Of a stretch of 47,512 bases of DNA, positions 23,676-34,189 are shown in pieces (position 1 is the stretch's first letter; each line of letters begins with the position of its first letter). The DNA comes from an uncultured Pseudomonadota bacterium (lineage in GTDB: Bacteria; Pseudomonadota; Gammaproteobacteria; Burkholderiales; Thiobacillaceae). The stretch spans positions 1-47,512 of the forward strand of contig CAILNT010000024.1 in assembly GCA_903835655.1 (NCBI GenBank). The letters are read 5' to 3'. The notes under the pieces are model-generated. The model did not search any database, was not told where the DNA came from, and saw nothing but the letters and a program-made list of their open reading frames with translations. The position numbers and the translations under genes were made by a program.

Positions 23676-25817
23676 ATGGCTGATCCTAGTTCCCACAGCA
23701 TCGTGCAGTGTCTTGCCGCGATCGCCCAGCATCACGGTATTCGCATCAATCCGGAACGTCTGCTGCATGATTTCGCCCTGTCCGATGCCGAGCCCACCAC
23801 TGCGCTGACGCTGCGCATGGCCGCGGACATCGGCCTGAAGTCGCAGGAGAAAAAGCTGAGCTGGAAGGGGATGATGGCTCAGCAGGGGGTGTTCCCGCTG
23901 CTGGCGCGCCTGAAGAGCGGTGCCGGCGTGATCGTCCTGGGCCTGAAGAAAGAGGGAGAGATCGATCAGGTCGCGGTGATGGATCCCCGAGTCGATGCGA
24001 CCAACGTCACTTTCCATGGCGAAGCGGCGTTCTGTGCGATGTGGAGCGGCGAGGTCATATTCCTCAAGCGTGCCTACTCCATGTTCGACACCCAGCAGCC
24101 TTTCGGTCTGCGCTGGTTCATTCCGGAGATACTCAAGCAGCGCGCCGCGTTCCGTGACGTGATCATCGCCGCGATGTCCATGAATGTGCTCGCACTGGCC
24201 TCGCCCATGTTCTTCCAGGTAGTGATCGACAAGGTGCTCGTGCACCACAGCGCATCCACCCTGTTCGTACTGACCATAGGCGTGACGATCGCGCTACTGT
24301 TCGACACGGTATTCAGCTACCTGCGCCAGATGCTGATGCTGTCGGCCACCAACAAGATCGACATGCATGTCACGCGGCGAACCTTCAGCCACCTGCTCTC
24401 CCTGCCCATCGATTTTTTCGAGCTTTCCACCGCGGGGGTCGTCACCCGACAGATGCAGCAATTGGAAGGCATACGCGGGTTTCTCACGGGGCGCCTTCTT
24501 TTCGCAGGCTTGGATACCATCGCTCTCGTAATCTTTCTGCCGCTGTTGTTTACCTACTCCGTCACCCTGGCGCTCATCGTGCTGGGATTCACCCTGGCCA
24601 TCGGCAGCGTCATCGCCGTCCTCCTGCCGACGTTCCGCGAACGCCTGGATCGACTCAACGCTGCAGAAGGCAAGCGTCAGGGCTTGCTGGTGGAAACCAT
24701 CCACGGCATGCGCACGGTCAAGGCTCTGGCGATCGAGCCGACGCAACGCAAGAACTGGGATCAGATGTCCGCAGAAGCCATCAATGCGCATTTTCAGGTC
24801 AGCAAACTGGCGATCTCCGGCAACATGGTCACCGAGATCCTGGGAAAGATGATGCCGATCGTGATCATCTTCATCGGCGCCCAGGGGGTATTCGATCAGA
24901 CCATGAGCGTGGGTGTGCTCGTCGCGTTCCAGATGCTCTCCGGGCGGGTGGTCGGCCCCCTGATCCAGATCGTCGGACTGATCAACGAATATCAGTCGAC
25001 GGCCCTGTCGATACGCATGCTGGCGGAGATTATGGACCGGCCGCCGGAAGGGCACAGCAGCGGGGGCCTGAGGCCCCGTTTGCAGGGACAGATCACCTTC
25101 GAGGATGTCACCTTTCGCTATCCTGGTGGCAGCGTCAATGCGCTCGACCACACCAGCTTCACGATACCCGCGGGGTCGGTGATCGGCATCGTCGGCCGCA
25201 GCGGTTCCGGAAAGACCACGCTGACCAAGCTGATCCAGGGCCTGTACAGCATTCAGGAAGGCCTGGTGCGCTTTGACGGCGTGGACGCGAGGGAAATCGA
25301 CCTCGCCCATCTGCGGCGTCAGATCGGCGTCGTATTGCAGGAAAACTTCCTGTTCCGTGGCACCATACGCGAGAACCTCACCCTCACCAAACCGGATGCC
25401 ACGCCCGAGGAAATCGTCGCGGCAGCCCAGGCGGCCGGGGCGGATGAGTTCATCGAACGCTTGCCCAGGGGGTACGACACGCTGCTGGAGGAGAACGGCT
25501 CCAACCTTTCCGGTGGCCAGAAGCAGCGCCTGTCCATCGCCCGTTCCCTGCTGGCCAAGCCCAATATCCTGATTCTCGATGAAGCTGCCAGCGCACTCGA
25601 CCCGGAGAGCGAGGCCATCTTCATCCGCAACTTGTCGCAGATCGCAGTGGGCAGAACGGTGGTGATGATTTCCCACAGGGTTTCGACCCTGGTCAATGCC
25701 AATCTGATCCTGGTCATGCAGCAAGGCCGATTGTCCGACGCCGGGACGCACAAGGAATTGCTCGCCCGTTGTGAAACCTACCAGCAATTATGGAACCAGC
25801 AGACAAGCCATCTTTGA
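23676..25817 (+). CDS. Type I secretion ABC exporter (HlyB-like)
   Basis: 713 residues. Residues 1-130 form a C39-like domain whose catalytic cysteine position is occupied by serine (about S8) and which lacks the catalytic histidine, as in HlyB-type exporters that do not cleave a leader. Residues about 150-430 form six membrane helices. The ATPase shows Walker A GIVGRSGSGKTTL, signature LSGGQKQRLSIARS, Walker B ILILDEAASALD and H-loop ISHRVST. It exports unfolded substrates together with the downstream HlyD adaptor and the upstream outer-membrane factor. It overlaps the adaptor by 28 nt. No RTX-like substrate lies in the window. Confidence 0.93.
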   Translation: MADPSSHSIVQCLAAIAQHHGIRINPERLLHDFALSDAEPTTALTLRMAADIGLKSQEKKLSWKGMMAQQGVFPLLARLKSGAGVIVLGLKKEGEIDQVAVMDPRVDATNVTFHGEAAFCAMWSGEVIFLKRAYSMFDTQQPFGLRWFIPEILKQRAAFRDVIIAAMSMNVLALASPMFFQVVIDKVLVHHSASTLFVLTIGVTIALLFDTVFSYLRQMLMLSATNKIDMHVTRRTFSHLLSLPIDFFELSTAGVVTRQMQQLEGIRGFLTGRLLFAGLDTIALVIFLPLLFTYSVTLALIVLGFTLAIGSVIAVLLPTFRERLDRLNAAEGKRQGLLVETIHGMRTVKALAIEPTQRKNWDQMSAEAINAHFQVSKLAISGNMVTEILGKMMPIVIIFIGAQGVFDQTMSVGVLVAFQMLSGRVVGPLIQIVGLINEYQSTALSIRMLAEIMDRPPEGHSSGGLRPRLQGQITFEDVTFRYPGGSVNALDHTSFTIPAGSVIGIVGRSGSGKTTLTKLIQGLYSIQEGLVRFDGVDAREIDLAHLRRQIGVVLQENFLFRGTIRENLTLTKPDATPEEIVAAAQAAGADEFIERLPRGYDTLLEENGSNLSGGQKQRLSIARSLLAKPNILILDEAASALDPESEAIFIRNLSQIAVGRTVVMISHRVSTLVNANLILVMQQGRLSDAGTHKELLARCETYQQLWNQQTSHL

Positions 25818-27160
25818 TCCGGCGCATCTTCTCCAGGCGGGCGGCCGATGAACCGGTCATCGACTTCATGGTCGATGCGGATGAAATCGAGCGCAGGCCC
25901 CTGCCCCGATCGGCCCGCCTCACCCTGCATACCCTGGCGCTTGCCCTGGTTGCGTTCGTCCTGGTGGCGACGTTTTCGGAAGTCGACCTGGTGGTCACCG
26001 CCAGGGGGCGGCTGATCACTCCACTGCCGAATATCGTGGTGCAGCCGCTGGAAACCGCGATCATCCAGCAGATCGATGTCCAGCCCGGGCAGATCGTCAG
26101 GAAGGGGGAAAAGCTCGCCACCCTGGATCCGACCTTCACACAGGCGGACGAGGCCGAGTTGCGCACCCGCCTGGACAGCCTGGACAACCAGCGTGCCAGC
26201 CTGGATGCGGAACTGGCGGGGCAGGTCGTCTCCTCCAGCACGCTCTCCAGTGACGATAGGCGGATCCAGTCCCGCCTCGCGGTCGAGCGCCAGGCCAGCT
26301 ATCTGGCGCATACGCGGCAACTCGACGAGAACATCGGCCGCGTTCATGCCTCGCTGGAAACCAACCGCCGCGATCAGACTGCGATGGCCGCCCGCGTCCA
26401 TGTGCTGCGGGAAATGGCGACCTTGCAGGAACAACTGGTGGCCCAGAAATATGCGGTGAGGGCTCGTTTTCTCGATGCCCAGGACCGTTTGTTCGAGGCC
26501 GAGCGCGGCTTGCAGATGGCGCGCAGCCGCGATCAGGAACTGCAAAAACAACTCATGGGCCTGCAAGCGGAGCGTATGTCCTACCAGATCGACTGGCGGC
26601 AGAAAATCATGGAGGATCTGCTCGGCGTTTCCCGGCAGCGCGATTCGGTGAGCGAGCAGCTGCAGAAAGCGAGCAAGCTGCGCCGGCTGGTGGTGCTGTC
26701 TTCTCCGGCCGATGCCGTGGTGCTGGAGATCGCCAAGCTCTCGCCCGGTTCCGTCGCCCGAGGTGCCGAGCCGTTGTTTACCCTGGTTCCCCTGGGGGAA
26801 AATCTGGAAGCCGAGGTGCAGATCGAATCCGCGGATATCGGCTACGTACGCCAGGGCGGTCTGGTGCAGGTGAAGGTCGATGCCTATCCCTTCCAGATGC
26901 ACGGCGCCCTGGAAGGCCGCTTGCGCACTCTCAGCGAAGATGCTTTCCGCCGTGAGAACGTCGCCGCGGGCGGGTTCGATGCTTATTACCTGGGCCGCAT
27001 CCACCTGACGCGACTCCGCTTGAAGCGCTTGCCGCGACAGGCCCGTCTGCTGCCGGGCATGACGGTCAGTGCGGAGATCGCGGTGGGCAAACGCTCGGTG
27101 ATTTCCTATCTGCTGTGGCCGCTCATCAAGGCCTTGAACGAGTCCATCCGCGAGCCCTAG
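25790..27160 (+). CDS. Type I secretion membrane-fusion adaptor (HlyD-like)
   Basis: 456 residues. Short cytoplasmic N-terminus, one membrane helix (about 43-62, TLHTLALALVAFVLVATFSE), a lipoyl/barrel-sandwich segment (VVTARGRLI, IQQIDVQPGQIVRKGEKL), a long coiled-coil hairpin (about 120-300) and a C-terminal beta domain with VGKRSVISYLLWPL at the end. This is the usual HlyD/LapC plan that bridges the ABC exporter and the outer-membrane channel. The start at 25790 overlaps the exporter by 28 nt and the downstream Sel1 gene begins 5 nt after its stop. Confidence 0.93.
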   Translation: MEPADKPSLIRRIFSRRAADEPVIDFMVDADEIERRPLPRSARLTLHTLALALVAFVLVATFSEVDLVVTARGRLITPLPNIVVQPLETAIIQQIDVQPGQIVRKGEKLATLDPTFTQADEAELRTRLDSLDNQRASLDAELAGQVVSSSTLSSDDRRIQSRLAVERQASYLAHTRQLDENIGRVHASLETNRRDQTAMAARVHVLREMATLQEQLVAQKYAVRARFLDAQDRLFEAERGLQMARSRDQELQKQLMGLQAERMSYQIDWRQKIMEDLLGVSRQRDSVSEQLQKASKLRRLVVLSSPADAVVLEIAKLSPGSVARGAEPLFTLVPLGENLEAEVQIESADIGYVRQGGLVQVKVDAYPFQMHGALEGRLRTLSEDAFRRENVAAGGFDAYYLGRIHLTRLRLKRLPRQARLLPGMTVSAEIAVGKRSVISYLLWPLIKALNESIREP

Positions 27161-27165
27161 CCGGT

Positions 27166-29721
27166 ATGACCGACTACAAAATGGACAAGGACGCGCTGGC
27201 CTTCGCCAACGCGCTCAGGACGGCCGAATCGGGCCAGGCGAAGGCGCAGTACATGGTCGGGCTGATGTATGCCAATGGCTTCGGCACTCCTCAGGACTTT
27301 GAACAGGCGTTGTTCTGGTATCGCAAGTCCGCGGCCAAGAGCTACGCGCCCGCCCAGTCCCTGCTGGCGGGAAAATATGTCAGAGGGCACGGCGTTCCCC
27401 AGGATTTCGAGACCGCGCTCTCCCTCTATCTCAAGGCTGCGGAAAACGGCGATCCCGACGCTCTGCTGAAGATCGGCCAGATCATCGAACAGCCTCCCGC
27501 GGAAGCCGTGGCAGAGTTGTACCGCAAGGCCGTCGCCAAGGGTTCCGTGAAAGCCCAGGTGGCCTTGGGAGACTCCATCCTGGCGAGCAAGGACGCCAGT
27601 GTGGGCGATGCCTACGCGTGCTATCGCCAAGCCGCGGAAAAGGGCGACGCCGAGGCGCAATACCGGCTGGGCACGATGTATGGCGAGGGCCGGGGAGTCG
27701 AGGTCGATGATCAGGAATCCCTGAATTGGTACCGCAAAGCAGCCATACAGGGCCATCCCCTGGCGCAAAGCAGGCTGGGCAGCCTCTATTTCCACGGGCA
27801 TGGAGTAGGCAAGGACAACCGGCAGGCCGTGACCTGGTGGACCCGTGCGGCGGAACAGGGAAATCGGGATGCCCAGTACAACCTGGGCCTGCTCTATCAG
27901 GGTGTAGCACAGAAGCAAGGCGTCGACTGGCTCACCAAGGCGGCCCTGCAAGGGCACGCGCGCGCGCAGTGGGAACTGGGAAAGATCCATGAGGACGAGG
28001 ACGCCGCCTTCCACTGGTTTCGCAAAGCCGCGGAACAGGGCATCGTCGCGGCGCAACTCGCCCTGGCTGAGCGCTATGCAAGCGGCCACGGTATCGAGGC
28101 GGACGACGACGAGGCCTTGCACTGGTACCTGAAGGCGGCGGATCAGGGTGCGTCCGCAGCCTATCTGGCGCTGGGCAGGTTGCTGGAGCAGGGTCACGAG
28201 CGTATCGCCTTGAAATGGATACGCCATGCCGCCTTGCAGGGCCAGGTTCCCGCCCAGGTCCTCCTGGGGGAGAAATACGACCTGGGCCAGGGCGTGCCGG
28301 CCGACCCGGAGGCGGCCTACTGCTGGTATTCCAAGGCGGCGGAACAAGGATCGGCGGTGGCGTTCCATGCGCTCGGACGCCTGTTTGCGACGGGCCGAGG
28401 CGTGCAGGCGGACGAGACCCAGGCCATCGCCTGCTACCGCAAGGCCGCCAAGCTTGGGGTGGCCGCGGCTCAGGCCGATCTCGGAAACTGCTATTTCCAG
28501 GGCACGGGTGTGGGCCGGGACAATCGCCTGGCCATTACCTGGTGGACCAAGGCGGCCCACCAGGGGGACGCGGAAGCTCAATTCAGGCTGGGCTGGCTGT
28601 GCAGCCAAGGGATCGGTCTGGCCCAGGACGAGCAACTGGCCGAGATCTGGTGGCAGCAGGCCGCCCAGAGGGGGCATGCCCAGGCCATGACCCAACTGGC
28701 ACGCCTGTACGGAAAAGTTTCCTCCGGGGAGCAGGCTCTGGAGTGGTATCGGAAGGCTGCGGACCGGGGCGACCCGGATGCGCAAAGCGCGTTGGCGGAT
28801 GCTCTCGCGGGGACGGGCGATACGGACCTGGCGCTGACGTGGTATCTCAAGGCGGCACAACAGGGCCAGGCGCGGGCGCTGGCCGTCCTGGCCGGGCTGG
28901 ATTTCAGTCCCGTGGCGGATGCGTTGCTGCACCGGGCGGCGGAAAATGGCAGCGCGAGTGCGCAATGGACGCTGGCGCGGCGGCAGGATGAAGATCCGAC
29001 GCAGGCACTTCGCTGGGTGCGCCTCGCCGCGGAACAAGGGCTGGCACGGGCGCAGTGCGCATTGGGCGAGCGCTATGCGCTCGGCCAGGGGGTGACGCGC
29101 GACTATCGCGCCGCCTTGGTCTGGTACCAGAGGGCGGCGGAACAGGACGATGCCAAGGCCCAATGGAATCTGGGCAGCCTGCTCGCCGCCGGACGGGGTG
29201 CAGCGCGAAATGTGGAACTGGCCCTCTCCTGGTGCCAGAAAGCGGCCGACCATGGTTTCGTGCCCGCCATCGCCACCCTGGGGAACATGCATGCGCTGGG
29301 GCAGGGCGTTGCGGCAGACCCCGTTCAGGCCGTGCATTATTGGAGCCAGGCCGCGGCAGAGGGCGACGCCGAGGCACAGTTCAACCTCGCCACGGCCTAC
29401 GAACAAGGGAAGGGCATTGCCGTGGACCCGGAACAGGCCCTGACCTGGTTTACCCGCGCGGCCTTGCAGGGCATCGCCCCCGCGCAGGCGCGCCTGGGAC
29501 TATATTACGCGACGGGCAAAGGCACGCTCGCGGACGTGATCGAAGCGTGCAAGTGGTTCTTGATCGCGGAAGCGGGTGGAGATTCCGGCGCACAGGCCAA
29601 CCGTATCCACGCGGCTTCCCTGATGTCCCCAGAGCAGCGGAAGGAGTCGGAGCGCCGTGCCCGGGTCTGGTTGTCTGACCAGGCGGTAGGTGCGCCCTCG
29701 CCGCCGCGCACGGCCAGGTAG
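27166..29721 (+). CDS. Giant Sel1-like repeat protein
   Basis: 851 residues made almost wholly of Sel1-type helical repeats of about 36 residues (roughly twenty), with the recurring pattern AQxxLGxxYxxGxGVxxDxxxAxxWYRKAAEQG. The final repeat leads into KWFLIAEAGG and a short polar tail. No signal peptide or membrane segment is seen from ATG 27166; earlier in-frame starts lie within the adaptor gene. Sel1 proteins are scaffolds for protein-protein contacts. Being last in the secretion operon, it may help recruit or regulate the secretion apparatus from the cytoplasm. It ends 4 nt from the convergent AEC gene. Confidence 0.9.
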   Translation: MTDYKMDKDALAFANALRTAESGQAKAQYMVGLMYANGFGTPQDFEQALFWYRKSAAKSYAPAQSLLAGKYVRGHGVPQDFETALSLYLKAAENGDPDALLKIGQIIEQPPAEAVAELYRKAVAKGSVKAQVALGDSILASKDASVGDAYACYRQAAEKGDAEAQYRLGTMYGEGRGVEVDDQESLNWYRKAAIQGHPLAQSRLGSLYFHGHGVGKDNRQAVTWWTRAAEQGNRDAQYNLGLLYQGVAQKQGVDWLTKAALQGHARAQWELGKIHEDEDAAFHWFRKAAEQGIVAAQLALAERYASGHGIEADDDEALHWYLKAADQGASAAYLALGRLLEQGHERIALKWIRHAALQGQVPAQVLLGEKYDLGQGVPADPEAAYCWYSKAAEQGSAVAFHALGRLFATGRGVQADETQAIACYRKAAKLGVAAAQADLGNCYFQGTGVGRDNRLAITWWTKAAHQGDAEAQFRLGWLCSQGIGLAQDEQLAEIWWQQAAQRGHAQAMTQLARLYGKVSSGEQALEWYRKAADRGDPDAQSALADALAGTGDTDLALTWYLKAAQQGQARALAVLAGLDFSPVADALLHRAAENGSASAQWTLARRQDEDPTQALRWVRLAAEQGLARAQCALGERYALGQGVTRDYRAALVWYQRAAEQDDAKAQWNLGSLLAAGRGAARNVELALSWCQKAADHGFVPAIATLGNMHALGQGVAADPVQAVHYWSQAAAEGDAEAQFNLATAYEQGKGIAVDPEQALTWFTRAALQGIAPAQARLGLYYATGKGTLADVIEACKWFLIAEAGGDSGAQANRIHAASLMSPEQRKESERRARVWLSDQAVGAPSPPRTAR

Positions 29722-29725
29722 CCGC

Positions 29726-30673
29726 TCAGCGCAGCAGCGCGATCCACCCTGGCAGGGTCAGGAGAAAGACCAGGCTGCTCCAGCTCGCGGTGAGTGCCGC
29801 CGCGCGCACGTCGAGATGGAAACGGTCGGCAAAGGAAGCCGCCATGAGCATGGTGGGCATGGCCGTCTCCAGGACGGCGCCGGCCTGGGCCGGGCGCAAT
29901 TCGGAGAAGCCGGCGCGTGCCAGGGCATAGACCAGGAAGGGGGCGATCAGCAGTTTCACACTGACCGCCGCGAGTACCGGGCGCGTGGGTTTGAGGTCTC
30001 CCCAGGGAATCGACAGGCCGAGGCTGAACATCATCAGGGGAATGGTGGCCTGGCCCATGAACTTGGCGGCCTTGATCAAGGGGGCGGCGTCGATGCCGGA
30101 GAGGTTGACCGCGAAGCCCAACACGAAGCCCCAGATCGGCGGCAGAGCCAGGACGGTGCGAAACAGGCTGCTGCCATGGCCGCCTTCGTGCCCTAAGCGG
30201 GTGGCGACCCAGACGCCGAAGGTCCAGAGCAGGGGCGTCGAGGCGAGTACGTCGGCGAAGGCGGCGTAGCTGCCGCCGATATCGCCATACAGGAAAGTGA
30301 GTGTGGGGTAGCCCATGAACAGGACATTGCCGAAACTGCCGCCGAGCAGGATGGCGGCCCGGGTCTCGCGCTTCAGGTCGCGCCCCAGTCGGGTATGCCA
30401 GAGCAGCGGGTAGAGCAGGGCAAAGCTGATGGCGATGCCGGCCACGGTGAGCAGCGGAATGGTGAGCAGTTCGTGGCTGATTGTCGCCTGTGCTGAGAGC
30501 GCGAACAGTAGCGGCGGTGCGAACACGTCGATCACCAGGCGGTTCAGATTGACGCGCAAGGCACCGGCCGGGAACTGCGGGCGAAAACGCACCCAGGCGC
30601 CACCGGCGGCGACCAGGAGGGCGATGGGTAGCCAGACTTGCAGGAGCAGCTGGAGCAGAAAGGTGGGCGTCAC
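29726..30673 (-). CDS. AEC family transporter (auxin efflux carrier type)
   Basis: 315 residues from GTG 30673. About ten hydrophobic segments in two halves, with family-typical ILLGGSFGNVLFMGYPTL and FMGQATIPLMMFSLGLSI. AEC proteins move organic acids or other small anions; the substrate cannot be told here. An upstream in-frame start at 30751 would lie inside ntrC, so GTG after the ntrC stop is preferred, although it lacks a clear ribosome site. Same strand as ntrC with a 14-nt gap, so it may be co-transcribed. Confidence 0.85.
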   Translation of the reverse strand: MTPTFLLQLLLQVWLPIALLVAAGGAWVRFRPQFPAGALRVNLNRLVIDVFAPPLLFALSAQATISHELLTIPLLTVAGIAISFALLYPLLWHTRLGRDLKRETRAAILLGGSFGNVLFMGYPTLTFLYGDIGGSYAAFADVLASTPLLWTFGVWVATRLGHEGGHGSSLFRTVLALPPIWGFVLGFAVNLSGIDAAPLIKAAKFMGQATIPLMMFSLGLSIPWGDLKPTRPVLAAVSVKLLIAPFLVYALARAGFSELRPAQAGAVLETAMPTMLMAASFADRFHLDVRAAALTASWSSLVFLLTLPGWIALLR

Positions 30674-30687
30674 GGGCGTGGCGGGGG

Positions 30688-32081
<1,394 letters not shown>

Positions 32082-32085
<4 letters not shown>

Positions 32086-33194
32086 TTGATGGGCAGGTAT
32101 ATGGTGAAACAGGTGCGGCCGGGGTGGCTGTCCAGATGGATAGCGCCTTCATGACGTTGCACCAGGGTCTGCGCTAGGGTCAAGCCTAAGCCGCTGCCGC
32201 CCTCGCGTCCGGAAATCAGGGGGAAGAACACCTGGTCGCGCATTTCCTCGGGAATGCCGGGGCCGTTGTCGATCACGTCCACGCGCAAAGCCAGCTTCCA
32301 GCGCTTCATCGCCAGGGTCACCTGGCGCGCCACCCGGGTCTTGAACACGATGCGGCCTTGCACGCCGTTCGTGGGGCCGTCCCAGGAACGACTTACCCCC
32401 CTGTGGCCCGGTCGATCTTCCCGAGCCGGGGGGCGTGCCACTTCTTCGAGCGCTTGCGCGGCGTTGCGCGCGATGTTGAGCACGGCCTGGATCAGTTGTT
32501 CCGGGTCGCCTTGCAGGTCGGGCAGGCTGATATCGAAGTCGCGGCGGATTTCCAGGCGCGGGTATTCCGCCAGCAGCAGGCTACGTACCCGCTCCAGCAC
32601 TTCGTGCAGATTTACCGTCTGTACCACGGGCCGCTTTGCCGGCGCCAGCAGGCGGTCGAGCAGGCTTTGCAGGCGGCCGGTCTCCTGGATGATGACCTGC
32701 GTGTATTCCTTCAGATCGCTTTCCTCCAGCTCCGCTTCCAGCAATTGTGCGGCACCGCGGATGCCTCCCAGAGGGTTGCGGATCTCGTGGGCCAGTTGGC
32801 GCAGCAGGGTCTGGCTGGCCTGGGTCTGTGCCATCACCTTCTCCTCCCGCGCGATGCGTGCGCTGCCGCCGGCCGCGCACAACTCCAGCACGGCGGCACC
32901 GGGTGCGGTGTCCAGCGGTGTGACCGTGACGCTGAGCGTGAGCGTCTGGCCGAGGAGTAGCAATTCCAGATTGTGCTCGGTATAGCTCGCGCCCTCGGTG
33001 AGGGCGGATTCCAGGACTCGCACCAAATCGGTGCATTCTCCCACCAGTTGGGTCAGGAGCCGCCCACGCGCGTGGTACGCGGATACCCCCAGCAGGTTTT
33101 CCGCGGCCGGGTTGAGGTAGCGGATGAACTGCCGCTCATCGACGATGAGCACTGCTGTGGCGAGCAGGTCGAGGCTGGCATCGGCGTAGTTCAT
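32082..33194 (-). CDS. ntrB: Nitrogen sensor kinase NtrB, with an in-frame insertion
   Basis: 370 residues. N-terminal PAS domain (about 5-110), the phospho-accepting His in RQLAHEIRNPLGGIRGAAQL, N-box LNIARNAAQAL, and ATP-binding DNGPGIPEEM and GGSGLGLTLAQTLV. It phosphorylates or dephosphorylates NtrC in response to PII. Between the N-box and the segment GRIVFKTRV there is an extra stretch of about 29 residues (about 250-279: RPPAREDRPGHRGVSRSWDG and onward) that NtrB proteins normally lack; it keeps the frame. The protein is probably still active because the insert lies in a loop before the G1 box. Confidence 0.94.
32358..32445 (-). repeat. Inserted segment in ntrB bounded by inverted repeats
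   Basis: The extra coding stretch in ntrB is bordered by the 7-bp inverted pair GCACGCC (32360-32366) and GGCGTGC (32432-32438). Its codons read as a Pro/Arg/Gly-rich loop. It looks like a small mobile palindromic element that settled in frame. Whether copies exist elsewhere in the genome cannot be told from this window. Confidence 0.5.
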
Positions 33195-33617
33195 CCTTGA
33201 TTCCTCAGTTGACCGCTCATATTCCCTCGTGAGGTCCCATGAGTATTGAGGTTTGTGCCTTCGATCGCGCTCACCCTCTGGGTGAGCCCGCTACACGCCC
33301 GATTGCACGCCTGGCTGCGTTGTACCCGCGCGGGGTACGCCGGATTCGTAAGGTGGTCTAGCCGCCAACGACTCCGCTGCTCCTCCTTGCAGGGGGCGAC
33401 CATGCGCGTCGTCGCGCACCCGCAAGGGGTAGGTCGGATTCGTACGCGCTCAAGCGCTACGACTCCGCGCCCTTGCCAGACAACTCGCCAGACGCACACT
33501 CGGGCGTGTTCAACTGAGGATTCAAGGTTCATGGGCGCGCAGGAGAGGAGGACACAAAATAACTAGCAAGAAACTAGCCAGGAATCAGTGCCGAGAACGG
33601 AGTCCGTCACCCGACCC
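33195..33617 (+). repeat. Intergenic palindromic and direct repeats between ntrB and the DUF4124 gene
   Basis: This 423-bp gap holds no convincing gene. It contains perfect hairpins GCTCACCC-TCT-GGGTGAGC (33269-33287) and GTACCC-GCGCG-GGGTAC (33322-33338). It also has two imperfect direct copies: GGGGTACGCCGGATTCGTA (33332-33350) with ACGACTCCGC (33368-33377), and GGGGTAGGTCGGATTCGTA (33426-33444) with ACGACTCCGC (33459-33468). The pattern is that of REP/BIME-like interspersed elements. No T-tract follows the hairpins. Confidence 0.6.
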
Positions 33618-34091
33618 TCATTTCAGGTGCCCCAATTCCTTGTTGAGCATTTCGATGTTTTTTTCGTGCAGGCGTACCGATTCGCCCAAGCGGTCGAATT
33701 CCGTGCCTGGCGGACGGTGGGTCCGGGTAGATTGCGCGGCGCTGAGGCCGCGTTGCTCGCTACCGAGTTCTTCCAGCAGGAGTTTGCGCCGCATGTCGTC
33801 GCGCTTTCCCTGGGCGTCGGGGTCGACGCGCGGAAAATTGCCGGGCGAGGGGTTGCCGGCGGCACGCTTCCTGTCGATTTTCGTCTCCTGCGCAGTGGAC
33901 TTCGCGCCGGAGAGTCCTAGTTGCAGTTTTTTTGCACCCGGACGAGGCAGGTTGGTGTAAGTGACATGACCATTCTCGTCGACGAACTTGTAGATTTCGC
34001 CGAGCGCGAACTGTGTCCACAGCAGACAGGCGAGCCCAGTGGCCAGCATGCGTCGCCGCGGAGAAAGATGGAGACGTGGTGACATGGGCAT
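33618..34091 (-). CDS. DUF4124 domain protein, exported
   Basis: 157 residues. Arg-rich start, signal peptide (MLATGLACLLWTQFALG), then the DUF4124 segment EIYKFVDENGHVTYTNLPRP, followed by a charged, mostly helical tail (about 90-157) that could form a coiled coil. Function unknown. A DUF4124 gene beside ntrBC and glnA is common in betaproteobacteria. ATG at 34091 has AGGGAAG upstream; an internal ATG at residue 15 is possible. Confidence 0.85.
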   Translation of the reverse strand: MPMSPRLHLSPRRRMLATGLACLLWTQFALGEIYKFVDENGHVTYTNLPRPGAKKLQLGLSGAKSTAQETKIDRKRAAGNPSPGNFPRVDPDAQGKRDDMRRKLLLEELGSEQRGLSAAQSTRTHRPPGTEFDRLGESVRLHEKNIEMLNKELGHLK

Positions 34092-34189
34092 GACGGACGC
34101 TTCCCTGATGAATCTGCCGGTCGATCACGGATTATAGAGAATCGACCGGCAGGCTTGCGGCGATGTCCGCACTCAAGCCGGGGGCACCG

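Noticed and set aside
24294-25787. 497-residue minus-strand open frame
   Set aside because: Antisense to the HlyB-type exporter, whose motifs are complete on the plus strand.
27157-29406. 749-residue minus-strand open frame
   Set aside because: Antisense to the Sel1-repeat gene. Its length follows from GC-rich repetitive codons, and it has no recognisable domain.
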